NCBI RefSeq assembly: GCF_900116615.1
Contig: NZ_FPBF01000002.1
Location: forward strand, 744,001 to 808,000
Length of the DNA: 64,000 nucleotides
Source of the DNA: Algoriphagus locisalis
GTDB lineage: Bacteria > Bacteroidota > Bacteroidia > Cytophagales > Cyclobacteriaceae
Direction of reading: 5' to 3'
Position numbers and translations under genes: made by a program. This document shows positions 8,596 through 17,828 of the stretch, piece after piece. The notes beneath the pieces are model-generated. The model did no database searches. It worked only from the letters and a program-made list of their open reading frames with translations, and was not told the DNA's origin. Numbering within the stretch: the stretch's first letter is position 1; every line of letters begins with the position of its first letter.

Positions 8596-9730
8596 AATTG
8601 TACCCTATATTTTACTTTTTACTATCCTTTCGTGTAGTGAAAAAGTCAGTTCAGAAAATGATGAATCAGGCAATATCCTTGAGAACCTAAGTTACTCGGT
8701 AGATACTATCGTGATGGACTCTGCCGGGGAAATATTGGCTCTTTCTGAAGGTTTTTTCACCCCATTTGCTACTTCGGTAGATAAATCACAGCTACTTGTA
8801 TTTGAAGGCAGTACGAGCACCTTAGACCTTTTTGACCTGGAGGAGAACAAACTCCTCAAAAGAATACCTTTTGAAAAAGAAGGCCCAAATGGCGTAGGAA
8901 CCTATGCGCAAATCATCCAATCCCTGAGTGACAGTACCTTCTTTTTGCATGGCAATGAGAAAATAGGATTCTACGATTATGCCGGAAATCAGGTAAAAAA
9001 CCTCAAAATAACTCCAACGGGCATTGATCAGGAGATATCAGATAGTTTCTACTCCCTCTATCAAAAAACCAAAATCACCCAAGACCAACAGTATCTCACT
9101 TCTTTCCCCGGAGAAATGATGAAGGAGAAAAAGCAGCTGATGATCATGGACATTGCCACCGAAGAAGCGAAGTTGATTGATCTTCCAGAAATGGATATTT
9201 CGTCCAAGTTTCGGGCAATTTATTTGGAAGCTGGAGGAGGAATGTATGTGGAGCCATATCAGGTAACTGAGCACGAAGGCAAGCTCTACATCACCTGTGG
9301 TACTATCAGTAGCGTCTATGAATATGACCCTGCATCGGATAGTCTTAGTTTTATTCCTGTGAAGCATACGATCACTCCCAATTCCAAAAGCGGGGAAATC
9401 TTGACAACTCCTAATTCTGGAGAGCAGTGGTGGAGTGAATACCGCAAAATCGTCGGTCAGATTACGTATCAGAACCTGCTTTGGGATGAAAGCAGAGAGA
9501 TCTTTCTGCGCCTAGGTAGAAAAATAGCACTTGGAGATTCTCCAAAAGACCCAAGCTCGACAGAACTTTTTCTATATGCTTATGATAGCGAAATGAAGGT
9601 TTTGGGAGAAAGCAAGCTTGAAGGCGTAGACGAAAGTCCACGGGTATATTTCATGAAAGACGGCAAACTCTACTCCTATGTTAATGTCGAAGACGAACTC
9701 GGCTTTGCAGTATTCACATTTAATTTTTAA
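8588..9730 (+). CDS. DUF4221-like lipoprotein, array copy 9
   Basis: I place the start at 8588 (MNKIVPYILLFTILSC), not at an in-frame ATG at 8561 that lies within copy 8 and would spoil the signal peptide. The product is 380 aa. Although it sits among KPTYE-type copies, it is related to copies 1 and 5: IDLPEMDISSKF, YEYDPASDSL, and the ELGFAVFTFNF tail. The first motif reads SVDTIVMDSAGEILAL and the GPN motif EKEGPNGVG. Its placement next to unrelated subgroup members suggests transposition within the array or unequal crossing over. The spacer to copy 10 is 8 nt. Confidence 0.85.
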   Translation: MNKIVPYILLFTILSCSEKVSSENDESGNILENLSYSVDTIVMDSAGEILALSEGFFTPFATSVDKSQLLVFEGSTSTLDLFDLEENKLLKRIPFEKEGPNGVGTYAQIIQSLSDSTFFLHGNEKIGFYDYAGNQVKNLKITPTGIDQEISDSFYSLYQKTKITQDQQYLTSFPGEMMKEKKQLMIMDIATEEAKLIDLPEMDISSKFRAIYLEAGGGMYVEPYQVTEHEGKLYITCGTISSVYEYDPASDSLSFIPVKHTITPNSKSGEILTTPNSGEQWWSEYRKIVGQITYQNLLWDESREIFLRLGRKIALGDSPKDPSSTELFLYAYDSEMKVLGESKLEGVDESPRVYFMKDGKLYSYVNVEDELGFAVFTFNF

Positions 9731-9738
9731 AACCATCT

Positions 9739-10896
9739 ATGAATAAACTACTACCAATTCTAATCCTTAGCGTCCTTGCTTCCTGCTCTGAGAAAACTGA
9801 TTCAAAATCCTCCAACTCCAGTAATCTAAACTTCACGGTAGAAATAGACACCGTGCAGGTAGATCCCGGAGAGGATCACTTTATTTACTTATCGAGAAAT
9901 CTAAGTACCTCTACACTTAGTTCCGATAAAAAAACTCTTTACAATTTCAATCCCAAAGTACCCGAATTGGAAGTAATAGACCTTGATGAGCTATCGCTCA
10001 AGGAAGTTATCAAACTGGAAAATGAAGGTCCGACCGGGATCAACGCAGCGAATTCCTATATGCCGATGATGGATGTGTCTGACAGCGGCGAACTCTTCCT
10101 AAACAGTTGGTCATACCTGATCAAGCTCAATGCAGCTAAGGATAAAATGAGCCGGTATTGGTTTACGGCGGATTCCTTGAAGGGAGACTCCTTTTCAGAA
10201 ATGGAGAAAATATATCCGGAGGGAATCTTGTCCAGAGACGGGAATTTTTTCTTTAGCAGCTATGGGCTTCAGGACAATAAAAGTCCAAAAAGTGGTCTGG
10301 CAATGGTAAACCTCAACACGATGGAACTTAAAAAAATACCACTGGATATTTTTGAAAAGATCGACAAATACGCAATTGTCTTTAGTCCAGAAGAAAACAG
10401 CAAAATGTCCATTACAGAAACTGTTTTCTTTAGTTTTTTTCAGAACAAAATCCTCATCTCAACTACAGCCTTTAATGAAATCTATATACTAGACCCGGCG
10501 GATGGCTCCATTGAGTCTAAGTCCTATCACTCCGAAATTACGGATGATTTCAAAGAAGGGAATTATGATAAAAGAGCCAATTCCCAAGAGCATCTTTTTG
10601 AACTCAATAAGGATAAATTGAAAGAAGTGACTTTTGGCAAGTTTTACTATGACGATCAAAACGAGAAGTTCTGGAGATTCTCAAAGGATTTGGATCGTAC
10701 GATAGCTGATTCAACTGCTTACGATGTTGTGCTTACCATTTTTGACAAAGACCTCAACCAGCTTCACGAGGAAAAGGTGGAATATTCAGAAGCCGGTTCC
10801 CTTACATTTTTCAAAGACGGCTCACTCTATTCATATATTAATCTCGAAGACGAACTGGGCTTTGTCCGAATCAAACCTACTTATGAAAAAAACTAG
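9739..10896 (+). CDS. DUF4221-like lipoprotein, array copy 10
   Basis: 385 aa; signal MNKLLPILILSVLASC. It is the closest sister of copy 11: VQVDPGEDHFIYLS, the LYNFNPKVPELEVIDLDEL block, NEGPTGINAANSYM, SPKSGLAMVNLNTMELKK and a distal FGKFYYDDQNEKFWRFS. Ends ...IKPTYEKN. The last codons TAT GAA AAA AAC TAG contain the start of copy 11 (ATGAAAAAAACTAG, 14-nt overlap at 10883-10896), giving a different overlap type from the 8-nt junctions. Confidence 0.85.
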   Translation: MNKLLPILILSVLASCSEKTDSKSSNSSNLNFTVEIDTVQVDPGEDHFIYLSRNLSTSTLSSDKKTLYNFNPKVPELEVIDLDELSLKEVIKLENEGPTGINAANSYMPMMDVSDSGELFLNSWSYLIKLNAAKDKMSRYWFTADSLKGDSFSEMEKIYPEGILSRDGNFFFSSYGLQDNKSPKSGLAMVNLNTMELKKIPLDIFEKIDKYAIVFSPEENSKMSITETVFFSFFQNKILISTTAFNEIYILDPADGSIESKSYHSEITDDFKEGNYDKRANSQEHLFELNKDKLKEVTFGKFYYDDQNEKFWRFSKDLDRTIADSTAYDVVLTIFDKDLNQLHEEKVEYSEAGSLTFFKDGSLYSYINLEDELGFVRIKPTYEKN

Positions 10897-12052
10897 ATTC
10901 CTATTTCTGATTTTTCTGGCAGTTTTGACTAGTTGCAGCACTAAGGAAAGTGCAGAAAACACAGAGGCTACGACTATTGATTTTTCTTATGAGATAGACA
11001 CTGTGCAGGTAGATCCAGGAGATGATCATTTTATCTACCTATCGAATTACATGAATACTGCCACCCTCAGCTCGGACAAAAAACTGCTTTACAACTTTAA
11101 TCCTAAAGTCCCCGAATTGGAAGTAATAGATCTTGATGAGTTAACAATCAAAGAAGTAATCAAACTGGAGAAGGAAGGCCCATACGGGATTAATGCAGCG
11201 AATTCCTATATGGCGATGATGGATATCTCGGACAACGGAGACCTCTACCTGAATAACTGGAACTACATGATCAAGCTAAACGAAGCCCGTGATCAGGTGA
11301 GCAAGTATTGGTTTACTGCGGATTCACTTAAGGGAGATCCTATGACCCAGCTCGAAAAGATTTATCCAGAAGGACAGATTTCTAAGGATGGTAAATTTTT
11401 CTATAGCACCTACGGAATACAGGATAACAAAAGTCCGAAAAGTGGTCTGGCAATAGTAAACCTCAATACAATGGAATTGAAAAAAGTACCTATAGATCTT
11501 TTTGAGAAAATAGACAAGTTCTCCATTGTCTTTAGCCCAGAGGGGAATAGCAAAATGGAAATTTCCGAGACAGTTTTTTTCAATCTTTTTCAGGATAAAA
11601 TTTTAATCTCCTCCACGACATACAATGAAGTCTTTACGCTAGATCTTGCAGATGAAACTGTAGCCCAGAAGTCATTTCACTCTGAACTGACCAACGATGA
11701 GAAGGAAGGCAACTATCAGAAAAGGGCCAATTCTCGTGAAGAGCTTGATGAGCATGTTAGGGAGAAGGCCAAAGAAGTGACTTTTGGCAAGTTGCACTTT
11801 GACGATCAAAATGAGAAGTTCTGGAGATTCAGCATATCATTAGATCGTATGATCGGAGATTCTGCGACATATCAATCCGTGCTGACCATTTTTGATAAAG
11901 AACTTACCCAAATCCATGAGCAGCGGGTGAGCTACTTAATGAATGTGCCTTCCTTTTTAACCTTCTTCAAAGACGGCTCACTCTATTCATACATTAATCT
12001 GGAAGACGAACTGGGCTTCGTTAGAATCAAACCTACTTATGAAAAAAACTAG
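10883..12052 (+). CDS. DUF4221-like lipoprotein, array copy 11
   Basis: The start is at 10883 (MKKTRFLFLIFLAVLTSC). A longer frame exists from 10724, but it only reads copy 10 out of frame. The product is 389 aa. Body residues follow copy 10 (DPGDDHFIYLSNY, EKEGPYGINAANSYM, SPKSGLAIVNLNTMELKK, LHFDDQNEKFWRFS). The first 119 nt, however, are shared with copy 12 with only three mismatches, although the bodies of 11 and 12 belong to different subgroups. The end repeats the 14-nt overlap with the next copy (12039-12052). Confidence 0.85.
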   Translation: MKKTRFLFLIFLAVLTSCSTKESAENTEATTIDFSYEIDTVQVDPGDDHFIYLSNYMNTATLSSDKKLLYNFNPKVPELEVIDLDELTIKEVIKLEKEGPYGINAANSYMAMMDISDNGDLYLNNWNYMIKLNEARDQVSKYWFTADSLKGDPMTQLEKIYPEGQISKDGKFFYSTYGIQDNKSPKSGLAIVNLNTMELKKVPIDLFEKIDKFSIVFSPEGNSKMEISETVFFNLFQDKILISSTTYNEVFTLDLADETVAQKSFHSELTNDEKEGNYQKRANSREELDEHVREKAKEVTFGKLHFDDQNEKFWRFSISLDRMIGDSATYQSVLTIFDKELTQIHEQRVSYLMNVPSFLTFFKDGSLYSYINLEDELGFVRIKPTYEKN

Positions 12053-13193
12053 ATTCCTATTTCTGATTTTTCTGGCAGTTTTGGCTAGTTGCAGCACTAA
12101 AGAAAGTGCAGAAAACACAGAGGCTACGACCATTGATTTTTCTTATGAGATAGACACCGTGGAAATCGACCCAGGGGAGCACTTAATCTATATCACAAGT
12201 GGTATGAGGACAGCTGCTGTTTCTACTGATAAAAAGATTCTATACAACCTAAATCCTGATGCCCCCGAACTAGAACTCATCGATTTGGAAGCTCTAGCCT
12301 ATAAAGAATCTCTTCCTCTGGAACTGGAAGGTCCAGAAGGTATTGGTATGAACGTTTCAGATTTTGCCGTCTCGGAAAAAGAAGACTTTATTTTTCAATC
12401 TTATCAATCTTTCATAAAGGCAAATTCTAAGCTTGACCATTTCAAAAGCCTCAAGTTTCAGTCCGAATACCTATCAGGAGATACCTTAAAAGAAAACGAA
12501 GTAATCAATTTTTACTTTGGGGCCATCTACTCCAAAGATGGGGATCACCTTTTCGCTACCTATTCTGAACAGGGGCTGGGAGCCATTATTAAAGGGCTTG
12601 CCATAGTGGATTTGCAAACTATGGCGCTGAAGAAAGTCCCCATTCCTGAACTGGAATCACTTGTTGATTTTAATATCACTCGTACTGACGAGAATGGAAT
12701 CCGATGGACTAATAATCCTGAGCAGGTATGGCTAATAGAGGCCAATAATAAAATTTATCTCACCCATACTGTTAGAAATGAGGCATTCATTTATGATTTG
12801 AAGGCTGGTTCCTTAAGTAAAAAGACATTTCACTCTATACTAACCGCAGACGCCAAAGTAGGCCAATACATAAAAAACACCAACAGCAGGGAGGAAATGC
12901 GAGATGCATGGGCTGAGAAAAACAAAGAAGTTGAATTTAACACATTGATTTTTGACGATACGAATAGAAAATTCTGGAGAGAAAGCCAGGATTTGGATCA
13001 TATGATTGGGGATATGCGGGTGATGAAATCAGTACTAACCGTCTTTGACGAAAACCTTAATCAGCTTCACGAACAGGAGTTAGACTTTTCCATTTCTGAA
13101 AAAATGGCTTTCTTCAAAGACGGCTCACTCTATTCCTACATTAACCTGGAAGACGAGCTGGGCTTCGTCCGAATCAAACCTAGTTATGAATAA
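12039..13193 (+). CDS. DUF4221-like lipoprotein, array copy 12 (mosaic)
   Basis: 384 aa. The signal peptide and linker (MKKTRFLFLIFLAVLASC then STKESAENTEATTIDFSYEIDTV) are almost the same DNA as copy 11. From about base 12160 the sequence follows copy 8 instead: the LYNLNPDAPELELIDLEAL block, EGPEGIG, NTNSREEMRDAWAEKNKEV, LNQLHEQELDFSIS. The simplest reading is a recombinant gene with a copy-11-type 5' end joined to a copy-8-type body. It ends in SYE with the 8-nt ATGAATAA overlap into copy 13. Confidence 0.85.
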   Translation: MKKTRFLFLIFLAVLASCSTKESAENTEATTIDFSYEIDTVEIDPGEHLIYITSGMRTAAVSTDKKILYNLNPDAPELELIDLEALAYKESLPLELEGPEGIGMNVSDFAVSEKEDFIFQSYQSFIKANSKLDHFKSLKFQSEYLSGDTLKENEVINFYFGAIYSKDGDHLFATYSEQGLGAIIKGLAIVDLQTMALKKVPIPELESLVDFNITRTDENGIRWTNNPEQVWLIEANNKIYLTHTVRNEAFIYDLKAGSLSKKTFHSILTADAKVGQYIKNTNSREEMRDAWAEKNKEVEFNTLIFDDTNRKFWRESQDLDHMIGDMRVMKSVLTVFDENLNQLHEQELDFSISEKMAFFKDGSLYSYINLEDELGFVRIKPSYE

Positions 13194-14322
13194 ATACCTA
13201 GTTCTACTTTTACTACTTGCCATTGTAAGCTGCAATGCTGAGAAAAACTCTGAGAAATCCTCCATAGGAGATTTTGAGTTTTCCTATACAGTGGATACAG
13301 TAAAGGTGGATTCTAAGGGATTGTTATTAAATGTGCAAGGAGGATTTTTGAGCATGTCCGTATCCGCTGAAGATCAAACCTTATATTTTTTCAATACTTC
13401 TGAAAAGCGTCTTGACTTCATTGATCTAACTAATTATGAGATTAATAGATCAATCCGGTTTTCTTTGGATGGTCCAAATAGTATTGGTACCCAGACTCCC
13501 TATGAATTTAGATCCATAAATGATGGGACGATCATTATTCCTTCGTTTGATGCTATCCGAAAAGTAGATTCATCAGGACTAGTACTGGACATTTACAATT
13601 GGGACAATATTGCCTTTCAAAAAGGCAATATTCCAGAGGGTAATATCCTGAGTTTCTCTGGTGAGTACAATGAAAATGGGGAAGTTTTTTATGGAATATA
13701 TGGCGTAGCTCGGGGAGGAAACAGATCAGGTGTTGGTTTGGCTATTTTAGACATTCCGAACTTATCCGTTCAAACCATTGAAGTCCCATTATTGAAAAGA
13801 ACGGAGGAATACAAAGTAGTATTAGAAGGGGAAATGTCAATTTCAAGTGGAGACAAATACTTCTTTCAATTAGTAGATCAAAGGGTTCTGATCAGTACAG
13901 AATCCTTTAATTCAATAGCTGTTTATGATTTAGGTGAAGGGACTTTGCGGCAATTGGACTTTCAATCTGACTTATTACCAGCGAAAAAACCGGGAAATTT
14001 TCCAAAGAAAGTAAATAGCCAGAAAGCACTTGAAGATGCTTTACAATTAAAAGCTAAGGAAATCACTTTCGGCTCATTCGAGTGGGATGCTGAAAGGAGG
14101 CACTTCCTTAGATTTAGTTATAAGCAATTGGGAATTGACCCTCTGAGGTATGATACTTTCCTCTCTGTATTTGATGAAGATTTTAACTTGATTAATGAAG
14201 TAAAAGAGGTTCCTATGTTAAATGGAAACACTTTCTTTCACAATGGATATTTACACAAAGGAATCAACATTAATGACGAACTAGCCTTCGTCCGCTTAAA
14301 ACCAAATATTACCTATGAATAA
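13186..14322 (+). CDS. DUF4221-like lipoprotein, array copy 13
   Basis: 378 aa; signal MNKYLVLLLLLAIVSC. It starts a third subgroup whose tail is DELAFVRLKP (here NINDELAFVRLKPNITYE). The first motif is YTVDTVKVDSKGLLLNV, with the DPG element replaced by DSKG as in copy 15. The GPN motif reads SLDGPNSIG, and the WD motif FGSFEWDAERRHFLRFS. The tail's usual FFKDG has changed to FFHNGYLHKG. It overlaps both neighbours by 8 nt through ATGAATAA. Confidence 0.85.
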   Translation: MNKYLVLLLLLAIVSCNAEKNSEKSSIGDFEFSYTVDTVKVDSKGLLLNVQGGFLSMSVSAEDQTLYFFNTSEKRLDFIDLTNYEINRSIRFSLDGPNSIGTQTPYEFRSINDGTIIIPSFDAIRKVDSSGLVLDIYNWDNIAFQKGNIPEGNILSFSGEYNENGEVFYGIYGVARGGNRSGVGLAILDIPNLSVQTIEVPLLKRTEEYKVVLEGEMSISSGDKYFFQLVDQRVLISTESFNSIAVYDLGEGTLRQLDFQSDLLPAKKPGNFPKKVNSQKALEDALQLKAKEITFGSFEWDAERRHFLRFSYKQLGIDPLRYDTFLSVFDEDFNLINEVKEVPMLNGNTFFHNGYLHKGININDELAFVRLKPNITYE

Positions 14323-15481
14323 AATTAAACTTCTTACCCCTATTATTCTGGCGGTTTTGGCCAGTTGCTCTTCCAAAGAGAGTTCTGAAAGTAGCTCTAC
14401 TACCTCCTCCGGAAAGATATCCTACGAACTGGATACCGTGATGGTAGATGCCGGCGATGAAATTATTTACATAAACAGGAATTTAACTACTTCAGATATA
14501 TCTGCTGACGAAAAGTATTTCTACAACTTCAAAACCGGATCCAATGAACCCGGCTTGGAAATCATAGACTTGGAGAACCTCAAGCTAGAACGAGTTATCC
14601 CCATGAGCATGGATGGACCAAATGCCATCCGGTCTCCCTATATGTCCGATGTGTATTCGCTGCCTGATGGCAGATTTTATCTTTCTGATAGTTACGAATT
14701 GTATCTGTTTGACCAAGAAGGAACTAAGCTCTCATCGCTCACTTTTGCAAATCATGAGTTTGAGGGAGAAAATCTACCTGAGGAATTTCGTATAGGTCTC
14801 GACCAGGTCCTTGATCGGGAAAATAAACGCGTACTTACACTTTATGCTGACCAAAAGCTGGAGAAAGCACCACTTGGGATCGCGGTTTTTGACCTCGAAA
14901 AAGAGCAATTTTCTTATAAACCCATGCCGGCATTGAAGGAAATGGAGAAATACCGCATCAATTTCTACATAGATGGTAATCCTATGGGAGCCATGTTTTC
15001 AAACTTTGAACTCATGCCGAAGAACGATACCTTGATCCTATCCAATAGCGGTTCAAATGAATTGTTTTTCTATAATTTGAAAACAGATTCTCTCAGCTCC
15101 AAAGCATATTCCAGTCAATACACCAGTTTTGAGATTACTAGAACTTTTCCTGAGCGTGTGGACTCGGAGCCGGAATACAGGGATTTGGTAAAGGAAACCC
15201 AGAAAAATGTACGCTACGGTCCATTGATTTTCGATGAAAAGCAGGAAGTTTATTGGCGGTTTACTAAGGAAATGGATCGCATGAAAGGCGATACCATCGT
15301 GCACAAAACAGTACTCACGGCCTTTGACCAGAATTTTGATCAGCTTTCCGAAGCACTCCTCCCAGAAGAATATGTCCTAACTTATAAATTCTTCATGCGT
15401 GATGGAATGATCTATTCCTTTCTAAATATCGATGACGAAGTGGCATTTGTACGGCTAAAACCAACACTATCCTATGAATAA
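14315..15481 (+). CDS. DUF4221-like lipoprotein, array copy 14
   Basis: 388 aa; signal MNKIKLLTPIILAVLASC followed by a Ser-rich linker (SSKESSESSSTTSSG). It has YELDTVMVDAGDEIIYI, SMDGPNAI, LFFYNLKTDSLSSKAY and VRYGPLIFDEKQEVYWRFT, with the distal DGMIYSFLNIDDEVAFVRLKP ending. The GNFP/GxYxK loop after the YD motif is changed to EITRTFPERVDS. It shares 8 nt with each neighbour. Nothing suggests a pseudogene: the frame is intact and every family block is present. Confidence 0.85.
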   Translation: MNKIKLLTPIILAVLASCSSKESSESSSTTSSGKISYELDTVMVDAGDEIIYINRNLTTSDISADEKYFYNFKTGSNEPGLEIIDLENLKLERVIPMSMDGPNAIRSPYMSDVYSLPDGRFYLSDSYELYLFDQEGTKLSSLTFANHEFEGENLPEEFRIGLDQVLDRENKRVLTLYADQKLEKAPLGIAVFDLEKEQFSYKPMPALKEMEKYRINFYIDGNPMGAMFSNFELMPKNDTLILSNSGSNELFFYNLKTDSLSSKAYSSQYTSFEITRTFPERVDSEPEYRDLVKETQKNVRYGPLIFDEKQEVYWRFTKEMDRMKGDTIVHKTVLTAFDQNFDQLSEALLPEEYVLTYKFFMRDGMIYSFLNIDDEVAFVRLKPTLSYE

Positions 15482-16616
15482 ATACCTAGCACTTCTTCTT
15501 TCGGCAACTATTTTCGCTTCCTGTGATAAGGCTCCTGAGAAAGTGGAGGAACCCAGTTTCTCTGTTTCCCTCGATACCGTACGCGTTGATGCTAAAGGGG
15601 AAATTCTCTTTTTGAACTACTTCTTAGGAGTTTCCGCACTAGATCCTTCGCAGAAATTTCTCTACAACATGAATATGATGAAAACTGTTCTGGAGAAAAT
15701 AAACCTGGAAACCCTGAAACTGGATACTCTTATACAACTGGAAAGGGAAGGTCCTAATGGCGTTGGCGGCCCTTCAACTATAATCGCCTTGGAAAATGGA
15801 GGTTTTGTATTTTCCAGTAATTACACGCTCACGTACATGGACTCCGGTTTTAAAGTATCTAATAAACTTACGCTTGCCAGAGAGAAAATTATTACTGACT
15901 TACTTACTACAGGTAAAAGCATAAGTGCACAATCCAATGGCATTTCCAGCGATGGTAGATACTTGGCGGGAATATATGAAACCTCAGAAATGTCGGACAA
16001 ACCTGAGGGAATCGTATGGTTTGATCTTGAACAAGAAACAGGAAAGCTTATCCCTACTCAAGCGCTGGATTTCATCAGGGAAAATAACTTAACATTAGAA
16101 CTAGACGGGGAGATCAGAGGAGGTTTTTCCACGGCTGTATTTTTTGAGCCTAGCAAGGATAAAATTTTATTCTCCCCAACTTCCAAGAACATGCTCATGA
16201 TCTATGATTTGGCTACTGACTCCCTGATCACCAAAAAGTATCAAAGTAAATTAACTAGCAATGAGCAAAAACCAGGAGAATCAAAAACTATAACAGACCT
16301 CAACGAATTCAGTAAGTTGCGAGAGGAATTAATTAAAGATGTTACGTTTGGATCATGGGAACTAGATAGTAAAACCGGCTACCGCTGGAGATTTTCGCAA
16401 GAACTAGATCGCACAATCGGAGAAGATAGCCTGATCTTCAAAACTGTGGTAACGGCAATAGATGAGAATTTTGAACTGTTGGGTGAGGCGCAACTTCCGC
16501 AGGATTTTGTATTTCCATATAGCTTCAGGATTCGGGATGGGATGCCCTATGTATTTCTGAACATCGATGACGAGCTAGCTTTTATCAGACTTAAACCAAC
16601 TTTTACAAATGAATAA
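15474..16616 (+). CDS. DUF4221-like lipoprotein, array copy 15
   Basis: 380 aa; signal MNKYLALLLSATIFASC, with a very short linker before VSLDTVRVDAKGEILFL. The GPN motif is REGPNGVGG near residue 97. The WD block is FGSWELDSKTGYRWRFSQ, in which the usual WD is displaced to ELD. The C-terminal region reads DGMPYVFLNIDDELAFIRLKPTFTNE. The stop lies in AAT GAA TAA, so the 8-nt overlap with copy 16 is kept even though the preceding codon differs (Asn rather than Tyr). Confidence 0.85.
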   Translation: MNKYLALLLSATIFASCDKAPEKVEEPSFSVSLDTVRVDAKGEILFLNYFLGVSALDPSQKFLYNMNMMKTVLEKINLETLKLDTLIQLEREGPNGVGGPSTIIALENGGFVFSSNYTLTYMDSGFKVSNKLTLAREKIITDLLTTGKSISAQSNGISSDGRYLAGIYETSEMSDKPEGIVWFDLEQETGKLIPTQALDFIRENNLTLELDGEIRGGFSTAVFFEPSKDKILFSPTSKNMLMIYDLATDSLITKKYQSKLTSNEQKPGESKTITDLNEFSKLREELIKDVTFGSWELDSKTGYRWRFSQELDRTIGEDSLIFKTVVTAIDENFELLGEAQLPQDFVFPYSFRIRDGMPYVFLNIDDELAFIRLKPTFTNE

Positions 16617-17763
16617 ACTCTGCTTCCTCTTATTTGCTTTTATAGCGACAGGCTGCTCCTCAGAGAAGAAATCTGAAAGCAGCGTGGCAAACGCTTTTGA
16701 CTTCTCTTATACCATCGATACCGTGATGATCGATGCGGACGATGAATTTTTGTTTCTGAATATGGAGCTATACTTCTCGGATTACTCTGCCAAAGAGGGC
16801 TTACTGTATAACCTAAACCCACAATCTGGCAGAGTTGAGGTAATCGATCTTGACAATAGAAAACTAGCCAAACTGGTTCAGTACGAGCTAGAAGGGCCAA
16901 ATGGGATTTTGGAAATGGCCTTAGTAGGTATAAAAAAAGCTTCCTCCGGTGATTCCTTTTTTATGAATTATTATTCGATAAACCACCTCGACTCTTCGGA
17001 TAGCAAAATTGCCTCTTACAGATTGACCAATGATTTTTTGAATGGAGAGAAGCTGGCCGAAAATGAAGAAATAGATGGTATGGGACAGATAGATTCACGT
17101 GGAGAATACTTTTCAAGCTTTTATGGGAACTATCAAGAAAAGGGAGGCATACGCGGCGTAGCACAAATCCATTTAGCGGACAGCAGCCTAAGTCTTATCC
17201 CATTAGAATTTTGGGGAGACCTCGACAAGTACGAAGTAAACATGGATCAAGGTGGAGGAAGAGCCATATCGGCACCTGAGGCAAAATTTCTGGTGGCGAA
17301 TGGAGAGGGTTTTATCGTCTCTACAACAGCAATAAATGAACTCTGGCAGTATAGCAAAGAGCTGGATAGTGTAATCCATCGTCAGTATTCCAGCCAGTTC
17401 ACAGAAAATATAAAGCCTGGTAAATTCCCACAAACTGCAAATAATCAGGAGGAATTTGATCAGCTTATCCAGCAAAAAGTAGATGAGGTCGTATTTGGTC
17501 CATTAGTGAAGGATGAAAGTTCAGGTCGTTTTTACAGGTACTCGCGCGAGTGGGACAAAAGTGACAATAAATACACGTATGTACTCACCATTTTCGACGA
17601 AAACCTTGATCAGCTCCATGAGGAAAAAATGAGGGAAGAAGTAAGCATCCCTGGTAAGTACATGCCTGGCAGCAAGACCTTCGTCCACGAAGGGATACTA
17701 TATAGTTTTCTCAATATCGAGGACGAAATGGCATTTGTGAGACTCAAACCAACATTCGATTAG
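16609..17763 (+). CDS. DUF4221-like lipoprotein, array copy 16
   Basis: 384 aa; signal MNKLCFLLFAFIATGC. It pairs with copy 17: SDYSAKEGLLYNLNPQSGRVEVI at residues 55-80, ELEGPNGI, an IDGMGQIDSRGEYFSSFYGN block in the middle, NELWQYSKELDSV, and DEVVFGPLVKDE. It ends in IEDEMAFVRLKPTFD-TAG. This copy breaks the overlapping chain: no start codon is embedded in its end, and 65 nt follow before copy 17, so the tightly coupled operon may effectively finish here. Confidence 0.85.
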   Translation: MNKLCFLLFAFIATGCSSEKKSESSVANAFDFSYTIDTVMIDADDEFLFLNMELYFSDYSAKEGLLYNLNPQSGRVEVIDLDNRKLAKLVQYELEGPNGILEMALVGIKKASSGDSFFMNYYSINHLDSSDSKIASYRLTNDFLNGEKLAENEEIDGMGQIDSRGEYFSSFYGNYQEKGGIRGVAQIHLADSSLSLIPLEFWGDLDKYEVNMDQGGGRAISAPEAKFLVANGEGFIVSTTAINELWQYSKELDSVIHRQYSSQFTENIKPGKFPQTANNQEEFDQLIQQKVDEVVFGPLVKDESSGRFYRYSREWDKSDNKYTYVLTIFDENLDQLHEEKMREEVSIPGKYMPGSKTFVHEGILYSFLNIEDEMAFVRLKPTFD

Positions 17764-17794
17764 GAGTAAACCCAAGGAACTTGACCAATAAGTT

Positions 17795-17823
17795 GGCTTT
17801 ATGGATTATAGCCTTTAATTTTT
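17795..17823 (+). terminator. weak hairpin plus T-rich stretch after copy 16
   Basis: GGCT at 17795-17798 can pair with AGCC at 17810-17813, with partial pairing between them, and the sequence TTTAATTTTT follows. It sits in the first real gap of the array. The stem is short, so it is at best a weak or attenuating terminator. Confidence 0.3.
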
Positions 17824-17828
17824 AGGCA

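Noticed and set aside
10724..10882. N-terminal extension of array copy 11
   Set aside because: It reads the end of copy 10 in another frame and would bury the lipoprotein signal that begins at 10883.
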